The notes under the pieces are model-generated. The model saw nothing but the letters and a program-made list of their open reading frames with translations, did not search any database and was not told where the DNA came from. From the NCBI GenBank assembly GCA_016714225.1, contig JADJNS010000018.1, positions 62,001 through 126,000 of the forward strand: 64,000 bases of DNA. Direction: 5' to 3'. Position 1 is the first letter of the stretch. Every line of letters begins with the position of its first letter. Positions 18,203-28,068 of this stretch are shown one piece after another. Source of the DNA: Archangiaceae bacterium (GTDB lineage Bacteria > Myxococcota > Myxococcia > Myxococcales > Myxococcaceae). Made by a program: the position numbers and the translations under genes.

Positions 18203-19944
18203 GGCTGCACCTGGCGGTGATCGAAGTCGTTCAATTGGGTGAGGGTGACGAGCAGCTGCTTCACGTCGCCTCCGCTCTGGGCGAAGGCCTGCTTCATCGT
18301 ATAGGTCGAGCACGCGTCGTCGGCGTTCTCTTTGCGACCCATGCTGAAGCGGTAGAGGTTGGTGGCGAAGCAGTCGCGCACCTCACCCGACTGGCCGAGC
18401 TTGCCCATCAGCTCGACGCCGTTGGCGACGGGGCCGTTGAGCGCGGTGTCTTTGCTGCGCACCAGCTCGCCCGTGGTGTCGACCGGGTGACCGGCCTCGT
18501 CCTGGGTGCGGGTGCGGCCGACCGCGTCGAAGCCTTCGAACGGAGTGCCGAGCGAGTCGATGTTGTTGTGGCAGGCGGCGCACGTCGGATCCATGCGGTG
18601 CATCGCCAGCCGCTGCGCCTGGGTGAGGCTCGAGTCGATGGGGCCGAGCGCGGGCACGTTGGGAGGAGGCGCCGCCACCACCTGGCACATGAACAGGGTG
18701 CGCACCGAGATGCCGCGGTGAACGATCGAGGTGCGGGTGTTCAGGTCGCGCGCCGCGAGGTTGCCGCCCAGCATCATCAGGCCGCCGCGGCCGGTGGTGG
18801 CCACGCGCTGAAAGCCGGTGCCGGTGATGCCCGCGATGCCGTAGTGCTGCGCCAGCGTCTGGTTCACGTACGTGTAGTTGCCGGTCAGCAGCGAGCCCAG
18901 CTTCGAGTCCGAGTCGAACACCGTCTTCTCGGCGAACATCTTCGCCTCGGTGTGCATCAGGCCGCCGAGGCCCGCCGGCAGCGAGGGGAACTTGGCTGAA
19001 TCGCGCACGATGACGTCGAGGTCACCCCACTTGAGCCACTGGTCGAAGAAGGCCACCAGGCGCCGCGCCTTGGCGTCGTCGACCATGCGGGTCGCCTCGC
19101 GCAGCACGTCGGCGCGGGTCGACAACCGGCCCTGCTCGGCGGCGTCGAGCAGCGCGACGTCAGGGGCGCTCTGCCACATCAGGTACGAGAGGCGCGAGGC
19201 GAGCTCGAGCGGGGTGAGCTCGCGCACGCCGCTCGAGCCGACCGCGTCGAGCTCGACGCGGTAGAGGAAGCCGGGCGAGTTCAAGAACGCGAACACCACC
19301 CACTCGATGCCGGTCTTGAAGTCGTAGCCGCCGGTGCGCGCGTCGCTGTACACCTTGGTGTAGCGGGCCACCTCGTCGGCGGCGAGCGTGTGCCGGTACA
19401 TGCGGCGGCCGAACGCCTTGATGAACTGGTCGGCGCAGCCCGCTTCGGCGCCGGCGTTGGCCGGCTGGCAGGGCAACAGCGTGGTGAGGTTGCTGACCGC
19501 CTGGGTGGCGATCGCCTCGGCCGCGTCCATGTACTCCTGGGCGAGCGTCGCGTTCACCGCGAGAAACGAGGCCGAGTTGCGGAAGCCGAGCGACTCGGTG
19601 TCGGGGGGCAGCGTCGCCGCCTGGGTGCCGACCACGCTGGCCCACGACGGCTGAAAGTCGCTGAGCGAGTTCTTGTACTCGTCGTGGCTCAAGCGCCGCA
19701 TCGGCTCGACCGCGACCTTGGTCGGGCCATCACACGGGTTCACCACCACGTCGCCGCCGCCGCTGCCGCCGGCGCCGGTGCCACCCGCGCCCGTGCCGCC
19801 AGCGCCGGTGCCTCCCGCTCCGGTTCCACCGGCGCCCGTGCCTCCGGCGCCGGTACCGAAGGGGTCACCTGGCGTGATTCCACCCGGCAGAATTTGTGCG
19901 TCGCAGGCCGCGAGCAGAAGACAAAGCAGTGTGAGGGGCCGCAT
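18199..19944 (-). CDS. DUF1592/DUF1588/DUF1585 heme-motif lipoprotein
   Basis: A 581-residue protein with a lipobox (LLAAC) and a repetitive Gly/Thr/Ala tether made of five-residue GTGAG-type units (six 15-base repeats). The successive domains are DUF1587/1595-like (RRLSHDEYKNSL), DUF1592 (RTGGYDFKTGIEWVVFAFLNSP), DUF1588 with one c-type heme motif, CAACH, and DUF1585 at the C-terminus (FATNLYRFSMGRKE). It is predicted to be an outer-membrane-anchored monoheme protein. Function is unknown for the family. It is translationally coupled to the DUF1552 protein, its constant partner. Confidence 0.88.
   Translation of the reverse strand: MRPLTLLCLLLAACDAQILPGGITPGDPFGTGAGGTGAGGTGAGGTGAGGTGAGGTGAGGSGGGDVVVNPCDGPTKVAVEPMRRLSHDEYKNSLSDFQPSWASVVGTQAATLPPDTESLGFRNSASFLAVNATLAQEYMDAAEAIATQAVSNLTTLLPCQPANAGAEAGCADQFIKAFGRRMYRHTLAADEVARYTKVYSDARTGGYDFKTGIEWVVFAFLNSPGFLYRVELDAVGSSGVRELTPLELASRLSYLMWQSAPDVALLDAAEQGRLSTRADVLREATRMVDDAKARRLVAFFDQWLKWGDLDVIVRDSAKFPSLPAGLGGLMHTEAKMFAEKTVFDSDSKLGSLLTGNYTYVNQTLAQHYGIAGITGTGFQRVATTGRGGLMMLGGNLAARDLNTRTSIVHRGISVRTLFMCQVVAAPPPNVPALGPIDSSLTQAQRLAMHRMDPTCAACHNNIDSLGTPFEGFDAVGRTRTQDEAGHPVDTTGELVRSKDTALNGPVANGVELMGKLGQSGEVRDCFATNLYRFSMGRKENADDACSTYTMKQAFAQSGGDVKQLLVTLTQLNDFDHRQVQP
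19771..19860 (-). repeat. Six 15-base tandem repeats encoding the lipoprotein tether
   Basis: Six imperfect copies of a 15-base unit (GGCGCCGGTGCCACC-like on the plus strand) encode GTGAG-type pentapeptides just after the lipidated cysteine of the DUF1592 protein. The unit length preserves the reading frame, so copy number changes would only alter linker length. Confidence 0.85.
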
Positions 19945-20133
19945 AGGGCGCGAACTGCCTGCAAACTCACGGCCTTAGGTCAAAAAGGTGTTACCGAATC
20001 GCAACCTTGCGCTGATCCTCGGGTGCCGGAGTGTGCGACACGCCAGGTTGCCCACTGTCGTGCACACCGACGGTGCGGGGTCGCCACCCCAATTCGTCTC
20101 GTTTTCGGGGGGCTTGGCGACGACGTGGGTGGA

Positions 20134-21646
20134 TCAGGGTGCCGTGACGAGCTGCGCGTGCGGCTCGACGAACGTGAAGACCGAAGGGGGGAAAATGGAG
20201 AAGTTCGAGGGGCTCGAACCTGCCTCGGAGTACGCCACCGACGACGCGCCGATCATGCGCGGCTCGACCACGACGACGTCGTCGGCGCCGTCTCTGCCGA
20301 GCGTGTGGAGCGCGCCGGTGCGGTCGACGCGGCCGCTGCACTCGGCGCTCGAGGTCACGCTGCCGGGCAGGCCGCCGAAGGTGTCGAGCTTCGTCGCGCC
20401 TCCGGCCAGGTCGACGCGCCACAGCTCGCACGGCGGAGTGTCGGTGTTCGGCTGCCCGAGCACGACGAGGAAACCCTGACCGTCCCACCGCGGAGAGCGC
20501 GCGCGTGCGCCGGTGAGCACCGCCAGGCCCTGCGCGGGCAGCCCGTTGATGGAGTGCGTGTCGCCCTGCGCGTCGACCACCACGTCGCTGGTGCCCGAGC
20601 GGCCGAGCGCGGCGCCGCCGGCGCCGAGGGCCAGCACGTCGATGCCGCCCAGGTCGAGCAGCGAGGTGCTGCCCTCGTGATACGTGTGGCTCGCGCCGCT
20701 GCCGCAGCCGTAGACCACCGCGCCGGTGTCGGGCCGCACCCAGAAGCCGGTCACCATCAGGCAGCTCGGAGTCGCCGACTGCGTGTCGTTGAGCGCCGGG
20801 TCGGCGGGGTAGCGCGACGCGCCGGTGCGGGTCTGCTCGAACGCGTCTGAGGCGAGCTGCATCACCCGGCCGCTGACGCTCTCGAAATAGAACACGCGGC
20901 CGTCGGGCCCGAGCTGCAGGCTCTCGGGCTGGAAGCCGGCGGGGAACGCGACGATGGGGGCGTCGGGGTTGGCGAGGTCGGCCAGCGCGTACGTGCCGGC
21001 GTCGACCGTCGAGGTCAGCAGGCCCAGCAGGTACACGCCTCCTGCATCGGGCACGCGCGAAGGGGCGGGTGGGGCGCCGCCTGCCGTTCCACCGCCCGCG
21101 GTGCCGCCGTCGTTCGAGCCGCCGCTGCCGCCGCCGTTGCCCGCGGTGCCGCCGTCGGAGCCCGCCGAGCCACCCCCGCCGCCCGAGCCGCCCGCGGTGC
21201 TACCTCCCGCGCCGCCGCCCGCGCCGCCAGCGGTCGCGCCACCGCCCGCGCCTCCCGAGCCACCGGCGGTGCCGGGAATGCCGGCGTCGCCGACCTGCAC
21301 GCGCGCGCCCGAGGTGAGGCTGTTCCACTCGGCGGTGATGGCCACCCGCCCCGAGCAGGCCGGGTCGGCCGAGACCGCGCACGAGAACATCGCCTCGGCC
21401 TTGCCGGCCTCGAGCGTGACCATGGTGCCGGTCTTTCAGCGAGCCCGCGGCGGAGCTGACCTTCACCGACCCGGTGCCGGCGCTGCCGTCGGCAGCGGTG
21501 GCGCGCACCGTGATGGTGCTGAGCTGGCCCTGGTCATCGATGGCCGCGGGCTTCACCGAGACGCTGAGCGACGCGGTGGGCGTCTCCGTCGGCGCGGAGC
21601 ACGCAGCCAGCACCACCAGGCCCAACCATGTCGTCGCGGTTCGCAC
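20134..21646 (-). CDS. Ig-like/beta-propeller-type lipoprotein, frameshifted
   Basis: The N-terminus (GTG at 21646, lipobox VVLAACS) runs in one frame through SSAAGSLK, and the rest (VTLEAGKAEAMFSC to the stop at 20134) continues in another. The break is at the AAA run at 21434-21436 (TTT on the plus strand), where one base is in excess. Alignment by eye with the divergent neighbour supports this: STAGTLAGGQDVTLSAGKGSATFAC matches across the break. A long Gly-rich, low-complexity tether (about 21067-21290) is followed by a roughly 300-residue domain with propeller-like repeats. Function is unknown. It is either a pseudogene or a sequencing error. Confidence 0.7.
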
Positions 21647-21673
21647 GGCGCGGCACGATATCTCCGTCGATCT

Positions 21674-21702
21674 TTGACGTCCTGGAAACTCGTGCAAATA
21701 CT
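21674..21702 (+). promoter_or_regulatory. Sigma-70-type promoter of the Ig-like lipoprotein gene
   Basis: TTGACG (21674-21679) and AATACT (21697-21702) are separated by exactly 17 bases. A strong GGAGGA follows at 21710-21715, nine bases before the ATG at 21725. The sequence CTCCGGCCCGGAG (21701-21713) just after the -10 box is a near-perfect palindrome overlapping the ribosome site. Confidence 0.6.
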
Positions 21703-21724
21703 CCGGCCCGGAGGAACCCCACAC

Positions 21725-23962
21725 ATGGTGCGTAGAATCTCGCTCGCGGCCGCGTTCATCGCTGCGCTCGCGTTCGTTCGGTGCAGCAGTGAAATGCAGC
21801 CCGCGTCGCTTGAGCTCACCGCGATGCCGGGCAGCATCGCTCCCGACGGCACGACCACCACCATCAACATCAACGCGCTCGACGAGCAGTCGGTCGCCGG
21901 CACCGGCACGGTTCACCTCAACTCGACCGCCGGCACGCTCGCGGGAGGGCAAGACGTCACCCTCTCGGCTGGCAAGGGCAGCGCGACCTTCGCGTGTGAC
22001 GTCGCGACCGACAGCAAGTGCGTCGGCACCATGCGCGTCAATGGCGTGTGGAAGCACAACGGCACCGACGTCACCGGCGGCATCAATGTGCGGCTCACCG
22101 GCGCCGGCGGCGCGGGCGGTGGCGGTACGGGTGGAAGTGGAGGCAGCGGCGGCAGCGGCGGTAGCTCTGGCGACGGTGGAGTGACCACCATGCACCGCAT
22201 CGTCTTGAGGCCGACCAAGCCGTCGCTGGTGGTCGGAACCGGTGATTCGCTCGGGCTGACGGCCACGCTCACCCTGACCGCGAGCGGCGCGGCGATCGCG
22301 AACACCCCCATCAACCTCTCCACCACCGCCGGCTCATTCGCGATGGCGCCTGGAACCACCACCACCATGGTGACCACCGACGCCAGCGGTGTGGCGACCG
22401 CGACGTTCTACGTGGCCGGTTCTCCCCAAGGCGTGGCCACCATCACCGCCACCGCGCTCACCGCCAACACCCAGCTGCCCATCGGCATCGTCGGCGTGGC
22501 GAACATCGTCTGGCAGACCGACTCTCGAACCAAGCCCGCGCTCGGCATTCAGTTCTCGAATCGAGATCTCACCACGCCGCTGTATTTCAAGGTCGTCGAT
22601 TCGGCTTCGAAGGGCGTCGGCGGGGTCGACGTGAACTTCTCCGTCACCGGCGCGAGTGGCGCCAACGTGAGCCCGACGGCGATCACCGACGACGGTGGCA
22701 TCGCGTTCACCACGCTGCAGTCGGGTGACACGCTGGGCATCGCGACCGTCACTGCCACCGTCGCGGCGACCGCGGGAACCTCGAGCCCCGTTCAAGCCAC
22801 CCACGACGTCGCGATCGTCGCTGGCAAACCGTCGGGAGGCGGCATGGTGCTGGGTTGCCTGAAGAAGAACCTCGGCGCGCTTCACACCACGGGAAATACG
22901 TACCCGCCCACCCGCATGAACACCACCACCACCTGCTCGGCAGAGCTTCGCGATCGTTTCGGCATCGCGGTCGGGCTGGCGACGCCTGTTCAGTTCTACG
23001 CGGAGAAGGGCGCCTTCGCGGTGCCGATGGTCAGCACCCTCACCACCGGCATGATCGGCACGGCCACCAACAGCTACAACGCCTACAGCAATTCGTTGCC
23101 GCTCGACGTGCCTCCGCTCGCGGGCGAGCCGACCATCTCGGGCACCAAGAACCCGCGTGACATGCTGGTCACCGTCATCGCCATCTCCAACGGCGAAGAA
23201 GAGTTCTTCGACGGCACCAACGGCTCGCCTGCCAATGGCAAGTGGGACCCCGGCGAGTGGTTCATCGACCAGTCCGAGCCCTTCATCGACTCGAACGACA
23301 ACAACCAGTGGGACCCCGGCGAGACGTTCTTCAACAACGGCGCCGACTGCGCTCACCCCGATGGTGGTGGGCTCTCCAACGGCTGGGACGGCCCGAACGG
23401 CTGTTGGGACAGCGACATTCAGCTCTGGGAGAGCACCCACATCGTGTGGTCGGGGCCGCTCACCGAGTCGATTCGCTTCTCGCAGAACCCCGGCACGATG
23501 ACCCGCGGCACCATGAAGATGATTCCGTTCAGCTGGTCGGACGCGTACGGAAACAATTTGAGCGTCGACAGCCCGATGATCGCGCCCACCCTGCTCGGCG
23601 CGAACCTCGGTACCGTCTCGATCGTCGCGAATGGCATCACCGGCGATCAGCTCGGAGCGATGGACGTGCACCACGACACGCTGGAAGCGACCGAGACCGC
23701 CGCGGGGAGCGGCGTGTTCAACGTCGTCGGCCCCTGCAGCTCGTCGCGACCGGGGCCTACCAACCCGCTCACCCGGTGCATTCGGCGCATCTCGTTCGGC
23801 ACCTTCGGTGCGGGAAACGCCGGTCTCTTGTCGCTGACCGGCCGCACCGGTGCCACTCAGCCGGACGGCGGCCCGCCGCCCGCGAGCGGCACGTTGCGCA
23901 TGACCGAGAGCCACGCGTTCTCCACGTCGCTCTTCCAGGATTTTCCAGTCACGTTCGAATGA
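21725..23962 (+). CDS. Surface protein with Ig-like and WDPGE calcium-type motifs
   Basis: A 745-residue protein. The N-terminal signal ends near AFVRCSS; the Arg before Cys is unfavourable for lipidation, so it may be secreted instead. It contains several bacterial Ig-like/invasin-type repeats (SLELTAMPGSIAPDGTTTT, TTDASGVATATFY) and a Gly/Ser-rich linker at about residues 125-150. Around residue 500 are two repeats of an EF-hand-like signature (NGKWDPGEWFID, NNQWDPGETFFN). It was probably built to stand off the cell surface. Its N-terminal 120 residues are paralogous to the frameshifted gene transcribed divergently 78 bases away. Confidence 0.8.
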   Translation: MVRRISLAAAFIAALAFVRCSSEMQPASLELTAMPGSIAPDGTTTTININALDEQSVAGTGTVHLNSTAGTLAGGQDVTLSAGKGSATFACDVATDSKCVGTMRVNGVWKHNGTDVTGGINVRLTGAGGAGGGGTGGSGGSGGSGGSSGDGGVTTMHRIVLRPTKPSLVVGTGDSLGLTATLTLTASGAAIANTPINLSTTAGSFAMAPGTTTTMVTTDASGVATATFYVAGSPQGVATITATALTANTQLPIGIVGVANIVWQTDSRTKPALGIQFSNRDLTTPLYFKVVDSASKGVGGVDVNFSVTGASGANVSPTAITDDGGIAFTTLQSGDTLGIATVTATVAATAGTSSPVQATHDVAIVAGKPSGGGMVLGCLKKNLGALHTTGNTYPPTRMNTTTTCSAELRDRFGIAVGLATPVQFYAEKGAFAVPMVSTLTTGMIGTATNSYNAYSNSLPLDVPPLAGEPTISGTKNPRDMLVTVIAISNGEEEFFDGTNGSPANGKWDPGEWFIDQSEPFIDSNDNNQWDPGETFFNNGADCAHPDGGGLSNGWDGPNGCWDSDIQLWESTHIVWSGPLTESIRFSQNPGTMTRGTMKMIPFSWSDAYGNNLSVDSPMIAPTLLGANLGTVSIVANGITGDQLGAMDVHHDTLEATETAAGSGVFNVVGPCSSSRPGPTNPLTRCIRRISFGTFGAGNAGLLSLTGRTGATQPDGGPPPASGTLRMTESHAFSTSLFQDFPVTFE

Positions 23963-23985
23963 TTTGGACATGGTAGAGCGCCGGC

Positions 23986-25125
<1,140 letters not shown>

Positions 25126-25166
25126 AGCCCTGCTTCGACCCCCACTGACGTGGGAATCAAAGACTC

Positions 25167-25195
25167 TTGACGCCGCGCGTCGAGGCCCCTACTAG
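25167..25195 (+). promoter_or_regulatory. Candidate etfB promoter (TTGACG-17-TACTAG)
   Basis: TTGACG (25167-25172) and TACTAG (25190-25195) are 17 bases apart. The -10 box ends eight bases before the etfB ATG, so the transcript would be leaderless or nearly so. A weak CCCAC-TGAC-GTGGG hairpin at 25141-25154 lies just upstream. Confidence 0.45.
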
Positions 25196-25203
25196 CAGGC
25201 GGC

Positions 25204-26001
25204 ATGAAGATCCTCGTCACCGCGAAGCGCGTCGAAGACCCCGAGTCGAAGATCAAGGTCGATGCCGCCGGCAAGGGCATCGTCAAAGACGGCCTCAAGT
25301 ACAAGATCAACCCGTTCGACGAGATCGCCGTCGAAGAGGCGCTGCGCCTCGCGGCCAAGCACCCCGGTGACGTGGTCGCCGTCAGCATCGGCGGCAAAGA
25401 GGTGCACGAGCAGCTGCGCCACGCGCTCGCGATGGGCGCCACCAAGGCGGTCTGGGTCAACCACGAAGGCCCGCTCGACCAGATGGGCGTCGCTCGCCTG
25501 CTGCAGAAGATCGTCGAGAAAGAGAAGCCCGACCTCGTCATCTTGGGCAAGCAGTCGATCGACGACGACCAGAACCAGGTCGGCCAGTACCTCGCCGAGT
25601 GGCTCGGCTGGGGCCAGGCCACCTTCGCCTCCAAGGCCGACTCGCTCGACTCCGAGAACGAGAAGAACAAGGTGCCCGGCGTCATCGTGGGCGACGGCGC
25701 CAAAACCGTCGACGTCATTCGCGAGGTCGACGGCGGCCTGAACCGGCTGCGCCTCACCCTGCCGGCCGTGGTCACCACCGACCTGCGCCTCAACCAGCCG
25801 CGCTACGCCTCGCTGCCCGGCATCATGAAGGCCAAGTCGAAGCCGCTCGAGGAGCAGACCGCCCAGGGCCTCGGCGTCGACGTGGCCCCCAAGATCACCG
25901 TCACGAAGCTCTCGATGCCGCCCGCTCGCAAGGCCGGCATCAAGGTGCCCGACGTCGCCACCCTCGTCACCAAGCTCAAGACCGAAGCCAAGGTCGTCTG
26001 A
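25204..26001 (+). CDS. etfB: Electron-transfer flavoprotein subunit beta
   Basis: A 265-residue protein, full length. Landmarks are ILVTAKRVEDPESKI, KYKINPFDEIAVEEALRL, the AMP/FAD-binding region DLVILGKQSIDDDQNQVGQ, and EVDGGLNRLRLTLPAVVT. Together with EtfA it forms the soluble heterodimer that takes electrons from acyl-CoA dehydrogenases and hands them to ETF:quinone oxidoreductase. It is followed by etfA after 14 bases. No ETF:quinone oxidoreductase gene is in the window. Confidence 0.97.
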   Translation: MKILVTAKRVEDPESKIKVDAAGKGIVKDGLKYKINPFDEIAVEEALRLAAKHPGDVVAVSIGGKEVHEQLRHALAMGATKAVWVNHEGPLDQMGVARLLQKIVEKEKPDLVILGKQSIDDDQNQVGQYLAEWLGWGQATFASKADSLDSENEKNKVPGVIVGDGAKTVDVIREVDGGLNRLRLTLPAVVTTDLRLNQPRYASLPGIMKAKSKPLEEQTAQGLGVDVAPKITVTKLSMPPARKAGIKVPDVATLVTKLKTEAKVV

Positions 26002-26015
26002 AAGGCACCCAGAAC

Positions 26016-26951
26016 ATGGCCACCGTACTCGTCGTCGTCGAAGCCCAGCCTGACGGGCAGCTCAAGAAGGCCACCCTCAACGCCATCACTGCCGCCCGGC
26101 AGCTCGGTGACGTGCACGCGGTGGTGCTGGCCAAAGACGCCAGCGCCCTCGCCGCCGAGGTGAAGGACTACGTGAAGGTCGTGCACGCCGGCAGCGGCGC
26201 GCACCTCGAGCACTACCTCGCCGAGAACTGGGCGCCGGCCGTCGCCGACGTCGCCAAGTCGATCAACGCCGAGTGGGTCGGCGCCGCCGCCACCCAGCAG
26301 GGCCGCGACCTGATGCCCCGCGTCGCCGCGCGCCTCAACGCCGCGATGGCCAGCGACATCATGGCCGTCAACGGCGCCACGCTGACCCGCCCGATGTGGG
26401 CCGGCGCGGTCATCGCCGAGGTCACCCTCTCGACCCCCGTGAAGTGCTTCTCGGTGCGTACCACCGAGTTCGCGCTCGCCGACAAGAGCGGCGGCGGCGA
26501 GGTGAAGGCGTTCGCTCCGGCCGCCACCGGCCAGACCCACGCCCAGTTCGTCGAGTTCAAGGAAGTGAAGTCGGCGCGCCCCGAGCTCACCGAAGCGAAG
26601 ATCGTCGTCTCGGGCGGCCGCGGCACCAAGGGCGACTTCAAGGAAATCGAAGCGCTCGCCGACGAGCTCAACGCCGCGGTCGGCGCCTCGCGCGCGGTCT
26701 GCGATGCGGGCTGGCAGCCCAACGACCTGCAGGTCGGTCAGACCGGCAAGGTCGTCGCTCCGCAGCTCTACGTCGCCGCCGGCATCAGCGGCGCCATTCA
26801 GCACCTCGCCGGCATGAAGGGCAGCAAGACCATCGTCGCCATCAACAAAGACGCCGAGGCGCCCATCTTCCAGGTCGCCGACTACGGCCTGGTCGCCGAC
26901 CTCTTCAAGGCGCTGCCCGAGCTGCGCGCCGCGCTCAAAGCGGCGAAGTAA
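26016..26951 (+). CDS. etfA: Electron-transfer flavoprotein subunit alpha
   Basis: A 311-residue protein from the ATG at 26016; the frame is open further upstream only through etfB. The C-terminal FAD-binding domain shows VVSGGRGTKGDFKEIE, YVAAGISGAIQHLAGM and the signature VAINKDAEAPIFQVADYGLV. It is the partner of EtfB in electron transfer from the acyl-CoA dehydrogenase encoded two genes upstream. Confidence 0.97.
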   Translation: MATVLVVVEAQPDGQLKKATLNAITAARQLGDVHAVVLAKDASALAAEVKDYVKVVHAGSGAHLEHYLAENWAPAVADVAKSINAEWVGAAATQQGRDLMPRVAARLNAAMASDIMAVNGATLTRPMWAGAVIAEVTLSTPVKCFSVRTTEFALADKSGGGEVKAFAPAATGQTHAQFVEFKEVKSARPELTEAKIVVSGGRGTKGDFKEIEALADELNAAVGASRAVCDAGWQPNDLQVGQTGKVVAPQLYVAAGISGAIQHLAGMKGSKTIVAINKDAEAPIFQVADYGLVADLFKALPELRAALKAAK

Positions 26952-26976
26952 GCCGCCGACGGGGCACGCTCAAGCC

Positions 26977-28026
26977 GTGATTCCCGTCGACGAGACGTTT
27001 CTTTCGGGGGTCGGAGTCCACCGGATTCCGACCCCCGTGCCTTTTCTCGAGGCGGGCGGGCCTGCCAACGCCTACGCCATCGAAGACCAGGGCGGCGGCT
27101 TCACCCTGTTCGACTGCGCCTGCGGCACCGACGAGGGCCTCGCCGCGCTGCGCGAGGGCCTTCACCAGCGCGGCCTGACGAAGCTCAACCGCATCGTCGT
27201 CAGCCACGGCCACGTCGACCACTACGGCAACGCCCAGACGCTCGCCGAAGAGAGCGGCGCGCAGGTCTTCGTGCACCGCCATGACCTCGAGAAGCTCACC
27301 GGCGAGCACCGCTGGTCGAACCAGCTCGAGAAGCGCTGGAGCTATTTCTTGAAGCTCGGCGTTCCCGACGACACCCTGCACGCGATGCTCGAGCGAACCC
27401 GGCGGGGCCGCGACTACGCCCGCCCGGTCGACCGGCACCGGCTGCAGCTGCTGGAAGAGGGCCAGGCGCTGCGGTTCGCCCACTTCGAAGCGAAGGTGCT
27501 GCACGCGCCCGGTCACACCCCGGGCCTCGTCTGCCTGCACGTGCCCGAGCTCAAGCTGCTCTTCGCCGACGACCACGTGCTCGCCAAGGTCTCGCCCAAC
27601 CCGCTGCTCGACCTCTCGCTCGGCGAGGGCGAGACCAAGTTCAAGGCGCTGGTGGCGTACTGCGCCAGCGCGAGGCGCGTGCAGGCGCTCGAGCTCGACT
27701 GCCTGCTGCCCGGCCACGGCGAGGCCTTCAAGGGGCACCGCGAGCTGCTCGAGGGCCTGTTTCAGTTCTACGTGGCGCGGCAGGGCCGCATCTCGAAGCG
27801 CCTCGAGGCCGGCCCCGCCACCATCTACGAGCTGGTCTCGGCGGTGTTCTCGCGCACCGACATCGGCCGACTTTTCCTCATGCTCAGCGAGGTGCTGGGC
27901 AACGTCGAGGTGCTGGAGGAGCAGGGTCAGGTGCAGCGCCTCGAAGAGGGTGGGGTGATGCGCTTTCGCGCCCTGGGCGTGTCTCCGCGCCACGACACTT
28001 CGCCCGCCAAGCCTCCGGTGGCTTGA
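26977..28026 (+). CDS. Metallo-beta-lactamase-fold hydrolase
   Basis: A 349-residue protein with a GTG start 25 bases after etfA. The zinc signature HGHVDH lies at about residues 76-81, with further ligands His in HAPGHTPG, Asp in FADDHV and His in PGHGEAF. The C-terminal ~90 residues resemble the winged-helix tail of LACTB2-like and RNase-Z-related hydrolases (GPATIYELVSAVF, GRLFLMLSEVLGNVEVLEEQG). In fatty-acid operons such enzymes may act as thioesterases or lactonases. The substrate cannot be told from sequence. A perfect 11-base-pair hairpin lies within the first codons. Confidence 0.88.
   Translation: MIPVDETFLSGVGVHRIPTPVPFLEAGGPANAYAIEDQGGGFTLFDCACGTDEGLAALREGLHQRGLTKLNRIVVSHGHVDHYGNAQTLAEESGAQVFVHRHDLEKLTGEHRWSNQLEKRWSYFLKLGVPDDTLHAMLERTRRGRDYARPVDRHRLQLLEEGQALRFAHFEAKVLHAPGHTPGLVCLHVPELKLLFADDHVLAKVSPNPLLDLSLGEGETKFKALVAYCASARRVQALELDCLLPGHGEAFKGHRELLEGLFQFYVARQGRISKRLEAGPATIYELVSAVFSRTDIGRLFLMLSEVLGNVEVLEEQGQVQRLEEGGVMRFRALGVSPRHDTSPAKPPVA
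27005..27037 (+). repeat. Perfect hairpin inside the 5' coding region of the MBL-fold gene
   Basis: CGGGGGTCGGA (27005-27015) and TCCGACCCCCG (27027-27037) pair perfectly around an 11-base loop that itself holds TCC and GGA. It starts ten codons after the GTG start and encodes part of the normal N-terminus. The stem is very stable and could slow ribosomes or attenuate transcription between etfA and this gene. Confidence 0.7.
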
Positions 28027-28068
28027 GGCCGAACGCTGGCGTGGGCCTTGCGATGAGCACCCCGCACC

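Noticed and set aside
20954..21724. A plus-strand extension upstream of the Ig-like surface gene
   Set aside because: It is antisense to the Gly-rich lipoprotein and reads as poly-Pro/Ala. The real gene has its own promoter, ribosome site and ATG at 21725.
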